A stretch of 64,000 nucleotides of DNA from an uncultured Aeriscardovia sp. GTDB lineage: Bacteria > Actinomycetota > Actinomycetes > Actinomycetales > Bifidobacteriaceae. The stretch covers positions 75,151 through 139,150 of the forward strand of contig CAIFES010000004.1 in the NCBI GenBank assembly GCA_903789535.1. Reading direction: 5' to 3'. This document shows, piece after piece, positions 55,001 through 63,838 of the stretch (position 1 is its first letter; each line of letters starts with the position of its first letter). A program made the translations under genes and the position numbers. The notes below the pieces were generated by a model that did no database searches, was not told the origin of the DNA, and was given only the letters and a program-made list of their open reading frames with translations.

Positions 55001-55882
55001 CGTGAGATTGTGGACGCTCTCGGAGAGTCTGGCCAGCTCGGGGTCGGCGCCGGCGCTGCGCGTCTCGATATCTTCGATGCGCACCTTGAGCCGGGCGAGG
55101 TCGATGCGCTGTTTCCTCAGATCGGAGCGCACCTGCTCGAGCTGGTGTGTTGTTTTCTCCCGCTGGTCGAGCAGCTGCGCGGCATCGTCGGCGAGCAGAC
55201 GGGCACGGGCATCGCGGGCGATGGCGCGCACGGCGTCGGCCTTGCGGCTCGCCTTCGCCTGTCGGGCAAGAGGTCGCATCTGCCGGTCGATCTCGCCGAG
55301 CAGATCGTCGAGCCGGTCGAGGTTGGCTTTGGCGGCGGACAGGCGCCTGAGCGAGCGCTGCTTGCGCTTTCTGTGCTTGAGAATGCCTGCCGCTTCCTCG
55401 ATGATGGCGCGGTGGCCCTGCGGGTCGGAGTTGAGAATACGCGAGAGCTGGCCCTGGCCGACGATGACGTGCATCTGCTGGCCGAGCCCCGCGTCGGAGA
55501 GCAGGTCCTGCACGTCGAGCAGGCGCACGGAAGAGCCGTTGATCGCATACTCGGAGCCGCCGTTGCGGTAGATCGTGCGGGTGATCGTCACCTCGTCGTA
55601 ATCGATATCGAGCGCGTGGTCGGAGTTGTCAATCGTCAGACTCACCTGTGCGCGGCCCATCGCCGGGCGCGTGGCAGTGCCGGCGAAAATGACATCCTCC
55701 ATGCTCGAGCCGCGCAGCGCGCGGGCGCCCTGCTCGCCCATCACCCAGGCGAGCGCGTCGACGATGTTCGATTTGCCCGAGCCGTTGGGTCCCACCACGG
55801 CGGTGATCCCCGGCTCGAAGCGCAGGGTGGTGGGGTTGGCGAACGATTTGAACCCGCGCAGGGTCAGTTCCTTGAGGTACAT
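52100..55882 (-). CDS. smc: Chromosome partition protein Smc
   Basis: Condensin ATPase acting with ScpA and ScpB. The 1260-residue protein has Walker A GPNGSGKSNI (31-40), long Gln/Arg-rich coiled coils either side of a hinge, the signature LLSGGEKSLSALALLLAI and Walker B PFYIMDEVEAALDD. A low-complexity insertion of about 50 residues, rich in His, Thr, Asp and Gly (roughly residues 610-660, bases 53900-54050), interrupts the hinge region. The total length is near or slightly above normal bacterial Smc. The stop lies 28 bases from the convergent femAB gene. Confidence 0.95.
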   Translation of the reverse strand: MYLKELTLRGFKSFANPTTLRFEPGITAVVGPNGSGKSNIVDALAWVMGEQGARALRGSSMEDVIFAGTATRPAMGRAQVSLTIDNSDHALDIDYDEVTITRTIYRNGGSEYAINGSSVRLLDVQDLLSDAGLGQQMHVIVGQGQLSRILNSDPQGHRAIIEEAAGILKHRKRKQRSLRRLSAAKANLDRLDDLLGEIDRQMRPLARQAKASRKADAVRAIARDARARLLADDAAQLLDQREKTTHQLEQVRSDLRKQRIDLARLKVRIEDIETRSAGADPELARLSESVHNLTLLDGRFESLADLAGERARTAADELAQLDARPLSDPDVLRARADELAGDLARATKQREQAEQRQQEGTKARADAESRLASLRQTLSQLRQARAEHESQISRLEQLLAGQKAAIEAYDQRLADTHRRSENVSERLKSNQQEVARLSAQGTAEDAGLAEKLDTCKARLSDLSDQLEKERTARTDLDNRRIRLAARSEALGDTIRSRHEGTSLASAEGVSPLGPLSEQIRVADGWEEALAAALSTFSDALVLGSPDQIPAALAAARADKAGRTAVLAPVDAGLSAVSENGTASVDSAAYHDGTPHAPADGEVVPAIRLIAPLGKDSDATNPHSTDPHGKDQHGTDTGSTDPDSHGDVHADQKTEQKAGQKAALSEGVVRSLAVLLDGVGVTQGADTAFDACRTGEWARVVTRAGEIVTPAAAVTVALGAPSDLALVARRNAADKQAAALTAQIRQADRHITELAQRRDDLRSQIADLSQRRDDARLAASRVEAALSIRTKQISTDEKELESIAEKARQLRQQKQEAQAKQAELSQTLEAARSSSSKQASEEDLARREEEAEKTLSAARDEEVRARLAAQEAQRHAASLDRQIGLLRDEAEQAVKTRQARAQQRKRLVTRRDGAQELAHRIAGVRRLLAACLAQTEQRRRIAGQEASRHQAELTDLRKQRDSLEPHVNDLVTREHGLDLDRERQATQLGQLQEQSSSQTGLRLEELVRRYGPDQPVPAFDESGEPVDGSDTPYVRGEQQERLEKAEKQIARLGKVNPLAGEEYEALQERQKYLAGQRDDVANSREQLLGLVDKLDSTMEEVFTSAFSDISAAYSRIFADLFPGGRGRLRLDDPDHPLTAGVIVEASPAGKRVKELSLLSGGEKSLSALALLLAISEARPSPFYIMDEVEAALDDLNLTRLLGALRKMRDKVQLIIITHQQRTMAIADALYGVSMRADGVTAVISQKMDDIVPKVAADTGRS

Positions 55883-55933
55883 GCGCGTCCCATGTTCCAG
55901 TGGCGGTGTTTCCAGTGGTGTTCGGGCAGCGTC

Positions 55934-57385
55934 TCAGTCTCTGGCCGAGCCGCCGCGGTTCTTCTTCGGCACGCGCTGGTCGACCGGTTTGAGCAGACGC
56001 GGGTCCTGCTTGACCTCGAGCAGCTCGCGCGCATCGCCGACGGTGACGAAGCTGCCGGTGATGAGCACGCCGTGTCCGTAGCCCAGGCCCGTCTCATCGT
56101 CCACATCCACGAGGTCGACGGCCTTCTGGATGGCGTTGGGCATCAGCGGCTCCTTATACACGCGGTCGGGGCCGAACACGTCGCAGGCGATCTTGTACAG
56201 GTCGTCGACGGGCATCACACGGTTCGTCTCGGAGTTCTGGGTGACGACGATCTGGTTCATCAACGGCTCCCAGATGCCCAGGACGGTCTCGACCTGCTTG
56301 TCCTTCATCATCGAGACGATGCCCACCACCTGCTTCATGGCAAAGTTCTCGTCGATGGTGTTCTTGAGGGCCTGGGCGGCCATGGGGTTGTGCGCGCCGT
56401 CGAGGATGATGGTGGGCGAATGGCGGATGACCTCCACGCGGCCCGGCACGCTGACCGAGCCGAACGCCTCCTCCACGATCTTGGCATCGAGGGCGCCGTT
56501 GACGGGCAGCACGGTCTCGCACGCGGCGAGCGCGGCGAGGGCGTTGTGGGCCTGCTGGGGGCCGAACATCTTGACGGGCACGTCGGTGTAGACGCCGTTG
56601 GGGGTGCGCAGCGTGGCAATCTGGCCTCCCACGGCCGGGGTGCGGGAGACGACCTCGAGCTCCTGCCCGTCGCGCAGAAGCGTGGTGCCTTCCGTGGCAT
56701 GGGCCTTGTCAGCGATGATTTTGCGCACAGAGTCTTTGGACTGCGGACCGACGATGACGGTCGAGTTCTTCTTGATGATGCCCGCCTTCTCGGTGGCGAT
56801 CTTCTCGACGGTGTTGCCCAGCCACTGCATGTGATCCATGCCGACTGGGCCGATGATGCAGGCGTCGCCGTCGAGCACATTGGTGGCGTCCCACAGGCCG
56901 CCCATGCCCACCTCGACCACGGCGGTATCGACGGGCGCGTCGGCGAAGGCCCAGATGGCCATGGCGGTGAGCACCTCGAAGAAGCTCATCCTCTCCCCAC
57001 CCTTTTTGAGCGACCACTCGTCGGTCATGTCGATGAAGTCTCTGACCTGGTTGTACGCGTCGATGAAGCGCTCGTCGCTCAGCGGCTCGCCGTCGATGCA
57101 GATGCGCTCGTTGACGCGCTCGAGGTGCGGGCTGGTGTACAGGCCGGTGCGCTGGCCGTAGGCGCGCAGCAGCCGCTCGGTCATGCGGGCGGTGGAGCCT
57201 TTGCCGTTCGTGCCGGTGATGTGCACCACGCGGAACGACTGCTCGGGGTGGCCGAGCAGGTCGAGGATGTGGGCCATGCGCTCGATGCTGGGCTGTGGTT
57301 TGTGCTCGGGGGCGCGCGAGAGGATCTCCTCGTAGACGCGCCTCATCGTCTCACCGTTCGTGCGTGACGGATGTTCCAGTGACAT
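55934..57385 (-). CDS. folC: Folylpolyglutamate/dihydrofolate synthase
   Basis: Adds glutamate to folates, possibly also making dihydrofolate. The 483-residue protein has GTNGKGST at residues 58-65, the YTSPHLERVNERI motif, GGLWDATNVLDG and HNPMAAQALKNTI. AGAGGAC lies upstream of ATG 57385; the frame is open to 57442 without support. The C-terminus ends in a short basic tail. It is 51 bases downstream of smc's neighbour start and on the same strand. Confidence 0.93.
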   Translation of the reverse strand: MSLEHPSRTNGETMRRVYEEILSRAPEHKPQPSIERMAHILDLLGHPEQSFRVVHITGTNGKGSTARMTERLLRAYGQRTGLYTSPHLERVNERICIDGEPLSDERFIDAYNQVRDFIDMTDEWSLKKGGERMSFFEVLTAMAIWAFADAPVDTAVVEVGMGGLWDATNVLDGDACIIGPVGMDHMQWLGNTVEKIATEKAGIIKKNSTVIVGPQSKDSVRKIIADKAHATEGTTLLRDGQELEVVSRTPAVGGQIATLRTPNGVYTDVPVKMFGPQQAHNALAALAACETVLPVNGALDAKIVEEAFGSVSVPGRVEVIRHSPTIILDGAHNPMAAQALKNTIDENFAMKQVVGIVSMMKDKQVETVLGIWEPLMNQIVVTQNSETNRVMPVDDLYKIACDVFGPDRVYKEPLMPNAIQKAVDLVDVDDETGLGYGHGVLITGSFVTVGDARELLEVKQDPRLLKPVDQRVPKKNRGGSARD

Positions 57386-57615
57386 GCGCTTGTCCTCTCC
57401 CCTGTCGTCTCCCCGGCCAGCCGGGCGTGCAAAACCTCTCACAACCCTAGTCGCGCCGCCCTATCCGCCCGTTCGCCCTGACCGATACCGGCCTTCCCAT
57501 CGCTCGGTGAATCGATCCGTCATCAGACACAGAAAAAGACAAGAGCGCATCCAGCAAACCGGCAATCCCCTGCCGTAGGATGGGGTCACCGTCCATGTTC
57601 GATGAAAGGACCGAT

Positions 57616-59178
57616 ATGGCTGATACCTCACAGGACCACCGCCCGATCTCCGAGCGCGTCAACAACCGTTCCCTGCGGCCGAATTCCGAGACCTTCCGCA
57701 CGTTCATGACCCAGGGCTGGGCCGACGAGAAGATGGACATCAAGCCGCTCGAGTCCAGCAAATACACCCCCGCCCGCCGCGCCAAGCTCTCCGCCGCCTT
57801 CCCCGGCGAGCGCCTCATCATCCCCGCCGGCCGGGCCAAGGTGCGCAACAACGACTGCGACTTCATGTTCCGCCCCGACACCACCTTCGCCTACTACACC
57901 GGTCTGGGCGAGGATTACGAGGACGGCGCGGTGCTCGTGCTCGACCCCAACGACAGCGGCCACGAGGCCATCCTCTTCGTCCACCAGCGCTACGACAAGA
58001 ACACCCCGGAGTTCTTCCGCTCTGCCCACTACGGCGAGTACTGGGTCGGCGCGCGCCCGGGCGTGGACGAGTTCGCCACGATGACCGGCCTTGAGACCCG
58101 GCCGATCGCCGAGCTGACAAGCTTCATCGCCATGAACGTGACCGCCGAGCACGGCGGCACCCCGCTGCGCATCATCAAGGAGGCCGACCCGGCGCTCACC
58201 CGCCTGGTCGAAGGCATCCGCGAGCAGGGCGGCTTCACCGACCTTTCCGGCAACATCGCCAAAGACGACGAACTGCACCAGTTCGCCGCCGAGCAGCGCA
58301 TGTTCAAGGACAAGCTCGAGGTCAGGGAGCTGACAAACGCCATCCGCGCCACGCGCCACGGCTTCGACAACATCCTGCGCCACCTCGACTCCTCCATCGA
58401 CAAGCCGCGTGGCGAGCGCATCCTCGAGGGCGCGTTCAACGCCGTCGCCCGCGTGGAAGGAAACGGCCTGGGCTACGAGACGATCATCGCCTCCGGCCCT
58501 GATGCACCCACCCTGCACTGGATGCGCAACACGCACAGCGTGCACAACGGCGAGCTCGTGCTCATCGATGCGGGCGTGGAGTCCACCGGCCTCTACTCGG
58601 CCGACGTGACCCGCACCTTCCCCGTCAACGGAAAGTTCAGCCCGGTGCAGCTCAAGGTGTACAACGCCGTGCTCAAGGCCCAGCTCGCCGGCTTCAACGC
58701 CGTCAGGCTCGGCGGCACCTACTCCGACATCCACCACGCCTGCATGCGCTCGCTGGCGGAGGACCTGCACGAGTGGGGCATCCTCAAGGTGTCGGTCGAG
58801 GAGGCGCTCAGCCCGCAGGGCCAGCAGCACCGCCGCTGGCACGCCTGCGGCGTGGCCCATCATCTCGGCCTTGACGTGCACGACTGCGCCGAGGCGCGCT
58901 TCGACAGGTACCAGGGCGGCACGTTCAAGCCGGGCATGGTCTTCACCATCGAGCCGGGCCTCTACTTCCGCAAGAACGATCTGATGGTGCCCGAGGAAAT
59001 GCGCGGCATCGGTGTGCGCATCGAGGATGACGTCCTCGTGACCGAGGACGGCCCGGTGTGGCTGTCCAAGCCGTTCGTGCCGAGCACGCCGGAGGACGTG
59101 GAGGCATGGATCGCCGACCAGCGCAAACACAGCGTGGCCGACACCGTCCCGGTCGCCGACGACGCTGCCGAGGAGTGA
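57616..59178 (+). CDS. Xaa-Pro aminopeptidase (PepP family)
   Basis: Dinuclear metalloenzyme cleaving N-terminal residues before proline. The 520-residue protein has an AMP_N domain (about 60-200) and the pita-bread catalytic domain; metal ligands are visible as Asp in LIDAGVES, Asp in SADVTRTFP, His in HHLGLDVHD, Glu in FTIEPGLYF and Glu in GVRIEDDV. AAAGGACC precedes ATG 57616; the frame opens earlier at 57580. Divergent from folC. Confidence 0.93.
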   Translation: MADTSQDHRPISERVNNRSLRPNSETFRTFMTQGWADEKMDIKPLESSKYTPARRAKLSAAFPGERLIIPAGRAKVRNNDCDFMFRPDTTFAYYTGLGEDYEDGAVLVLDPNDSGHEAILFVHQRYDKNTPEFFRSAHYGEYWVGARPGVDEFATMTGLETRPIAELTSFIAMNVTAEHGGTPLRIIKEADPALTRLVEGIREQGGFTDLSGNIAKDDELHQFAAEQRMFKDKLEVRELTNAIRATRHGFDNILRHLDSSIDKPRGERILEGAFNAVARVEGNGLGYETIIASGPDAPTLHWMRNTHSVHNGELVLIDAGVESTGLYSADVTRTFPVNGKFSPVQLKVYNAVLKAQLAGFNAVRLGGTYSDIHHACMRSLAEDLHEWGILKVSVEEALSPQGQQHRRWHACGVAHHLGLDVHDCAEARFDRYQGGTFKPGMVFTIEPGLYFRKNDLMVPEEMRGIGVRIEDDVLVTEDGPVWLSKPFVPSTPEDVEAWIADQRKHSVADTVPVADDAAEE

Positions 59179-59188
59179 GTGCCCAACA

Positions 59189-59761
59189 ATGACGACGCCT
59201 GATTTTGTCCTGCGGCTGCGCAAAAAGATCGGCCACGACCCGCTCTGGCTCATCGGCGTGACCGCCATCGTGCGCGACGGGCAGGGCCGGTATCTGCTCG
59301 CCCGCCGTGCGGATACGGGCATGTGGGCGTTCGTGGCCGGCGTCAACGAGCCGACGGAACAGCCGGCGGACACGGTCATCCGCGAGGTGAAGGAGGAGAC
59401 GGGCGTGGACGTGAGCGTCGACGCGCTCGTCTCCGTCACCTCGCTGCCGCGCATGCTTGTCTATGCCAACGGCGACCACGCCCAGTACATGGACCATTGT
59501 TTCGTCTGCTCGCTCAAACCGGGCGGCAACACCGACCCCGGCATCGGCGATCATGAGAACACCGACTCTGGCTGGTTCTCACGCGATGCACTGCCCTCCC
59601 CGCTCGCCACGCAGAGCGCGAGCCGGCTCGCGGTGTATGAGAGGTGGCTCGCACGCCCTGCCGCGGCCGACGGCGGGCGCGGCGCGGTCTTCTTTTCCGA
59701 TCTGGAGGGAAATCCCGGCCCGAGCGAGGGCTGGGACCCGCAGAAGGCGCACGAGAAGTAA
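59189..59761 (+). CDS. Nudix hydrolase
   Basis: Nucleoside-diphosphate-linked hydrolase. The 190-residue protein has a complete Nudix box, GVNEPTEQPADTVIREVKEE followed by TGV, with a VTAIVRDGQGRYLLARRAD lead-in. Substrate cannot be told. The gene begins 11 bases after the aminopeptidase stop and may be co-transcribed. Confidence 0.9.
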   Translation: MTTPDFVLRLRKKIGHDPLWLIGVTAIVRDGQGRYLLARRADTGMWAFVAGVNEPTEQPADTVIREVKEETGVDVSVDALVSVTSLPRMLVYANGDHAQYMDHCFVCSLKPGGNTDPGIGDHENTDSGWFSRDALPSPLATQSASRLAVYERWLARPAAADGGRGAVFFSDLEGNPGPSEGWDPQKAHEK

Positions 59762-59898
59762 ATTCGCGCAGCAATCGACCCACAGATTATCGACCCACGA
59801 ATTGATCTGCAGGCGGGTGTTCGTCCGCGGATGGGTGTCTCGGATGTCTGAAGTGATGTCCGGGGCACCCTTTTGATTTCTCAGGTACCTTTTATTTC
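59762..59898. other. Gap with short direct repeats
   Basis: Contains two ATCGACCCAC copies 18 bases apart and two TTTCTCAG copies near its end. No clear gene or terminator. Confidence 0.45.
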
Positions 59899-61128
59899 TC
59901 AGACACCCATCTGTGCCAGAACGGCGGCAGGGTGCGCCACAAACGTGTGCAGACCGAGGCGTGCGGCGCCCACAAGCGCGGGATGGCCGCCCTGTCCGGC
60001 TAGTCTCACCCGCACTTTCTGGCGTCCGCCGGCCAGTACATGGCGCTGCAACTGCTTTTCGATATCTGTGGCGAAGCCGGCATCAAAGTTTGTCCAGAAG
60101 CCGCCGAGCACCACGGTGGGCACGTCAGTGATGTTGATGAGCGAGACGAGGGCGGATTCCATCGCCCGCAGACCGATGCCCAGCGCCTTGCGGGCGCCAG
60201 GATCCCCGGCCTTCCATGCCGCCACGAGCCGTCGTGCGTTGATCGGCCGCGCGCTGTCCCTCCGGCCGGCGATGCCCGCTGCCTGGACGAGCGCCCGCCG
60301 TCCCGCATACATCTCCAGACAGCCGTGACGCCCGCAGGCGCACAGCGGCCCGTCCATCTCCACGCTCACATGGCCGAACTCGCCGGAGAAGCCATGCTGG
60401 CCTGTATGCAGACGGCCATTCTCGATAAGGGCGCCACCAATGCCGACATCGGTCGACAGATACAGGAAGGAGGCATCCGGGGTGACCGGCTCGTCGCCGA
60501 GGGCGGGTGTGGCGTAACCGGGGATCTGTGCGATGGCGGCAAGGTTGGCCTCATTGGCCCCCACCGCCCCGAGCTCGCCGACAATCGGGAAAGCCTCCAG
60601 GTCGAGGCTGCCCCAGCCCAGGTTCGGTGCGGAGAGCAGATGCCGGCCATCCTCCACAAGCCCTGGCAGGGCAAGCGCCGTACCGGCCAGTATCAGGCCG
60701 TCGCGGGTGTAGCGCCGCACGGCGGGCAGGACGAGGTCGGCAAGGTGGCCGAACACCTCCTGCGGGCGTGCCCCGTTCATGTCACGCCCGACCCAGGCAT
60801 TGGACAGCACATGACCGTCCAGGGAGACAAGGGTGTACCCGTAACCATCGGTGTTGATCTGCAGGCCGACACCGAACATAGTCATCGGCGCGATCCCGAG
60901 CGGCCGTGACGGGCGGCCCACAGAAGCGGCATCAGGGGCGAGCTCGACGAGCACCCCGCGCTCGAGCAGCAGCGAGGTGAGCAATGAAACGGTCGCCTTT
61001 GTCAGTCCCGTGGTCTTGGCGAGGTCGGCACGGCTGAGCGGACGGCCCACCCGAAGCAATGTCGAGAGCAGCAACGAGAGATTGTGGTCGCGCAAAGAAT
61101 CCTGGTCTGCCTTGATCGTGGCACTCAC
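59899..61128 (-). CDS. ROK-family transcriptional repressor (XylR type)
   Basis: Sugar-responsive repressor. The 409-residue protein has an N-terminal winged helix-turn-helix (LSRADLAKTTGLTKATVSLL), then the ROK sugar-kinase-like domain with the zinc motif CACGRHGCLE and the DVGIGGALIENGR block. It is divergent from xylB with an inverted repeat between, so xylose is the likely inducer. ATG 61128 is used; the ribosome site is weak. Confidence 0.85.
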   Translation of the reverse strand: MSATIKADQDSLRDHNLSLLLSTLLRVGRPLSRADLAKTTGLTKATVSLLTSLLLERGVLVELAPDAASVGRPSRPLGIAPMTMFGVGLQINTDGYGYTLVSLDGHVLSNAWVGRDMNGARPQEVFGHLADLVLPAVRRYTRDGLILAGTALALPGLVEDGRHLLSAPNLGWGSLDLEAFPIVGELGAVGANEANLAAIAQIPGYATPALGDEPVTPDASFLYLSTDVGIGGALIENGRLHTGQHGFSGEFGHVSVEMDGPLCACGRHGCLEMYAGRRALVQAAGIAGRRDSARPINARRLVAAWKAGDPGARKALGIGLRAMESALVSLINITDVPTVVLGGFWTNFDAGFATDIEKQLQRHVLAGGRQKVRVRLAGQGGHPALVGAARLGLHTFVAHPAAVLAQMGV

Positions 61129-61158
61129 CGCCTTCTTCGTCGTGTGCCTATCCCGCTT

Positions 61159-61179
61159 TTAGTCAAAGCGTTAAACTAA
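61159..61179. promoter_or_regulatory. Putative ROK repressor operator
   Basis: TTAGT (61159-61163) and ACTAA (61175-61179) form a perfect inverted repeat with an 11-base spacer, in an AT-rich stretch of the 140 bases between the repressor and xylB. Spacing and bases recall XylR operators of other Gram-positives. Confidence 0.5.
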
Positions 61180-61268
61180 TTAAGTATGTCACACACGGCA
61201 GCATGATGCGGCGAAAATCGTCCCACCATCTGCCCACCACCATACGCCGTATTGTCAAAGGAGACACA

Positions 61269-62786
61269 ATGACTCAGCTCGTAGCCGGGGTGGACACCTC
61301 CACCCAGTCATGCAAGGTCCGTGTGACGGACGCCGCCACCGGCGCGCTCGTGCGCATCGGCACCGCGCACCACCCTAACGGCACAAGCATCAACCCGGAC
61401 CACTGGTGGACCGCCTTCACACAGGCGGCGAAAGAGGCCGGCGGCCTCAATGATGTGGCGGCCCTCGGCGTGGGCGGCCAGCAGCACGGCATGGTCCTGC
61501 TCGATGATCATGGGCGCGTGATCCGCGACGCACTGCTGTGGAATGACATCCGTTCGGCGCCCCAGGCCGATCAGCTCATTGACGTGCTCGGCCGCAAGGC
61601 GGCGGGAGAGGACGCCGACCAGAAGACCGTCCACGAGGAGGGCATCAGCGCCTGGGTGCATGCCGTGGGTACTTCGCTCATCAGCTCCATCACCATCACC
61701 AAGGTGGCATGGACCGCGCAGAACGAGCCGGACAATGCCCGCAAGATCGCGGCGATCTGCCTGCCGCACGACTGGCTCACCTGGCGCATCGCCGGTTTCG
61801 GCCCGTGCGAGAGCGCCGAAGAGGGACGTGAGGCGCTCTCCCATCTCGTGACTGATCGTTCCGACGCCTCGGGCACCGGCTACTTCGACCCGGTCAGGAA
61901 CGAGTATCGCCGCGATCTGCTCCAGCTCGCCTTGGGACAGACGGCCGATGCGGATGACATCATCCTGCCGCGCGTGCTCGGTCCGCACGAGCAGGCCGGC
62001 ACGGCCGCCCCCTCCATCGCCGGCGCGAACGTGGAAGGCGGCTGCCTCCTCTCCCCCGGCGGCGGCGACAACGCCACGGCAAGCTTCGGCCTGTCGATGG
62101 TCCCCGGTGATGTGTCCGTCTCGCTGGGCACCTCGGGTGTGGCGGCGGCCATCAGCGACACGGAGGCGTATGACGAGACCGGTGCCATCAACGGCTTCGC
62201 GGATCTGACCGGCCGCTTCGTGCCGCTGGCCTGCACGATCAACGCCTCACGCATCCTTGATGCCGGCTGCCATCTGCTCGGCGTGGGCTATGACGAGCTC
62301 GCCGATCTCGCCTTCTCCGCCCCGGCCGGGGCCGAGGGCGTCACACTCATCCCGTTCTTCGATGGCGAGCGCACGCCGAACCGGCCGACGGCCCAGGGAC
62401 GTCTTGAGGGCATGACACTGGCAAACACGACGCGTGCGAATGTGGCACGGGCGTTCGTCGAGGCGCTGCTGTGCTCGCAGCGTGACGGTCTCGAGGATCT
62501 GCGGCGCCTGGGTGTGCCGATCCACCGCCTGCTGCTCATCGGCGGAGGGGCGAAGTCCCCCGCCGTGCGCGAGCTGGGCCCGTCGATCTGGGGCATGGAT
62601 ATCCAGGTCCCGGCCACCGACGAGTATGTGGCGATCGGTGCCGCCCGTCAGGCCGCCTGGGTGCTCTCGGGCGAGGAGGAGCCGCCGGTGTGGGAGCACA
62701 CGATCGAGGACACCTATACGGCCGATCCGAAGGCAGTCGAGGAAGGCCAGAAGGTGTACGAACAGTATGCCGGCTGGCGTGCCTGA
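61269..62786 (+). CDS. xylB: Xylulokinase
   Basis: Phosphorylates D-xylulose to the 5-phosphate, feeding the phosphoketolase route. The 505-residue FGGY kinase has AGVDTSTQSCKV, GGQQHGMVLLD, LWNDIRSAPQ, the catalytic-domain Asp region SLGTSGVAAA and GGGAKSPAVREL. AAAGGAGA lies upstream of ATG 61269. Divergent from the ROK repressor. A bidirectional hairpin follows the stop. Confidence 0.95.
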   Translation: MTQLVAGVDTSTQSCKVRVTDAATGALVRIGTAHHPNGTSINPDHWWTAFTQAAKEAGGLNDVAALGVGGQQHGMVLLDDHGRVIRDALLWNDIRSAPQADQLIDVLGRKAAGEDADQKTVHEEGISAWVHAVGTSLISSITITKVAWTAQNEPDNARKIAAICLPHDWLTWRIAGFGPCESAEEGREALSHLVTDRSDASGTGYFDPVRNEYRRDLLQLALGQTADADDIILPRVLGPHEQAGTAAPSIAGANVEGGCLLSPGGGDNATASFGLSMVPGDVSVSLGTSGVAAAISDTEAYDETGAINGFADLTGRFVPLACTINASRILDAGCHLLGVGYDELADLAFSAPAGAEGVTLIPFFDGERTPNRPTAQGRLEGMTLANTTRANVARAFVEALLCSQRDGLEDLRRLGVPIHRLLLIGGGAKSPAVRELGPSIWGMDIQVPATDEYVAIGAARQAAWVLSGEEEPPVWEHTIEDTYTADPKAVEEGQKVYEQYAGWRA

Positions 62787-62860
62787 GACCATGCTTTCTG
62801 ACAGGCGGAAATACAGACAAAAATTCTGACCGCCAGGACACATCAAGAAGAAGCAGAAAA

Positions 62861-62897
62861 CGGAGGGTCTGCGGGGTATTTCCTCGCAGACCCTCCG
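62861..62897. terminator. Bidirectional terminator between xylB and the acetyltransferase gene
   Basis: A perfect 13-bp stem (62861-62873 with 62885-62897), with TTTGTTC after it on the plus strand and TTTTCTG on the minus strand. It serves two convergent genes. Confidence 0.88.
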
Positions 62898-62922
62898 TTT
62901 GTTCATCAGCGTTCTCGTTTGA

Positions 62923-63669
62923 TCAGCCCTCCTTGGGACCGGCCGAACCGCCATCGCCCCTGACTGGAATCTCCTTGATCACATGGCACGGGTTGCCCAC
63001 GGCGACGACGCCGCCCGGAATATCCTTCGTGACGACGGACCCGGCACCGATGACCGAATTATCACCGATATGCACGCCCGGACAGATGGTGACCGACCCG
63101 CCGAGCCAAACATTGTCGCCGATGGTGACGGCCGACGTGCGCTCCCATGCCTGCAGGCGCGGGCCTGCGGCGAGCGCATGGTTGGGCGTGTAGATCGAGC
63201 AGCGCGAGCCGATCAGGCAGTGTTTTCCGATAGTGACGCGCCCGCCGCCGGTGATGAGGAAACCGCAGTTGAGGAACGTGCCCTCGCCGATGGTCAGGCT
63301 GATGCCGTAATCGAGGCTGATGGGCGGACGAAAGTCCACGCCTTCGCCGGCTGCCGGGATGAGACGGTGGAACAGCCGCACAGCGCGTGGCGTGTCGTCG
63401 AAATAAATCCGGTTGATGAGCGCGCAGGTGGCCTGCGTCTGCGCGGTCAGCCGCGGCAGAATATCCGAGGTGCGGTAGCGCATCCACTCCCCTGCAAACA
63501 GCGCGCGTACATCGTCGTAGCGCGCGATGAGCTCGTCGACATCCTGCGGCGGGTTGTCGATCGACACGTCCGTCACCGTGCTTGAGGCCGTCTGTTCCCG
63601 TGCAGCCTTCCATCCGGCATCATCGTGCCGGGCCATTGCGTCACCGTCTGTATCAGCATCGTCCGTCAT
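62923..63669 (-). CDS. Maltose/galactoside-type O-acetyltransferase
   Basis: Left-handed beta-helix acetyltransferase for sugars or galactosides. The 248-residue protein has the family N-terminal helices and a run of hexapeptide repeats with the active-site His in YTPNHAL, VTIGDNVWLGGSVTICPGV and GAGSVVTKDIPGGVVAVGNP. ATG 63669 with AAAGAGG upstream is used. A polar N-terminal extension of about 45 residues is unusual. It lies between xylB and xylA on the minus strand. Confidence 0.88.
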   Translation of the reverse strand: MTDDADTDGDAMARHDDAGWKAAREQTASSTVTDVSIDNPPQDVDELIARYDDVRALFAGEWMRYRTSDILPRLTAQTQATCALINRIYFDDTPRAVRLFHRLIPAAGEGVDFRPPISLDYGISLTIGEGTFLNCGFLITGGGRVTIGKHCLIGSRCSIYTPNHALAAGPRLQAWERTSAVTIGDNVWLGGSVTICPGVHIGDNSVIGAGSVVTKDIPGGVVAVGNPCHVIKEIPVRGDGGSAGPKEG

Positions 63670-63717
63670 CACGGCCTCTTTCCATACTAATGGATTGTTC
63701 CTCAGAAGCATAAGAAA

Positions 63718-63741
63718 AGGGCGGCCACCAGGGCCGCCCCA
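63718..63741 (-). terminator. Intrinsic terminator downstream of xylA
   Basis: GGGCGGCC/GGCCGCCC-type stem (about 63719-63740) with a short loop, followed on the minus strand by TTTTC. It lies 98 bases past the xylA stop. Confidence 0.85.
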
Positions 63742-63770
63742 AAAGGGAAATAAAGGAGGGATGGGAGGAA

Positions 63771-63821
63771 TCCGGCGTCATTGCCACGTCGTGAAGCAAC
63801 GTGGCAGCCGTTTGCGCCGGA
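63771..63821. repeat. Composite hairpin at the xylA 3' side
   Basis: An outer arm TCCGGCG/CGCCGGA (63771-63777 and 63815-63821) encloses a perfect TGCCACGT/ACGTGGCA stem (63782-63789 and 63799-63806). It lies between xylA and its terminator and may stabilise the mRNA 3' end. Confidence 0.5.
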
Positions 63822-63838
63822 TCCTCTCAACGGCGAAT

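Noticed and set aside
55010-57367. A 785-residue frame antisense to smc and folC
   Set aside because: Shadow of two well-supported genes on the minus strand.
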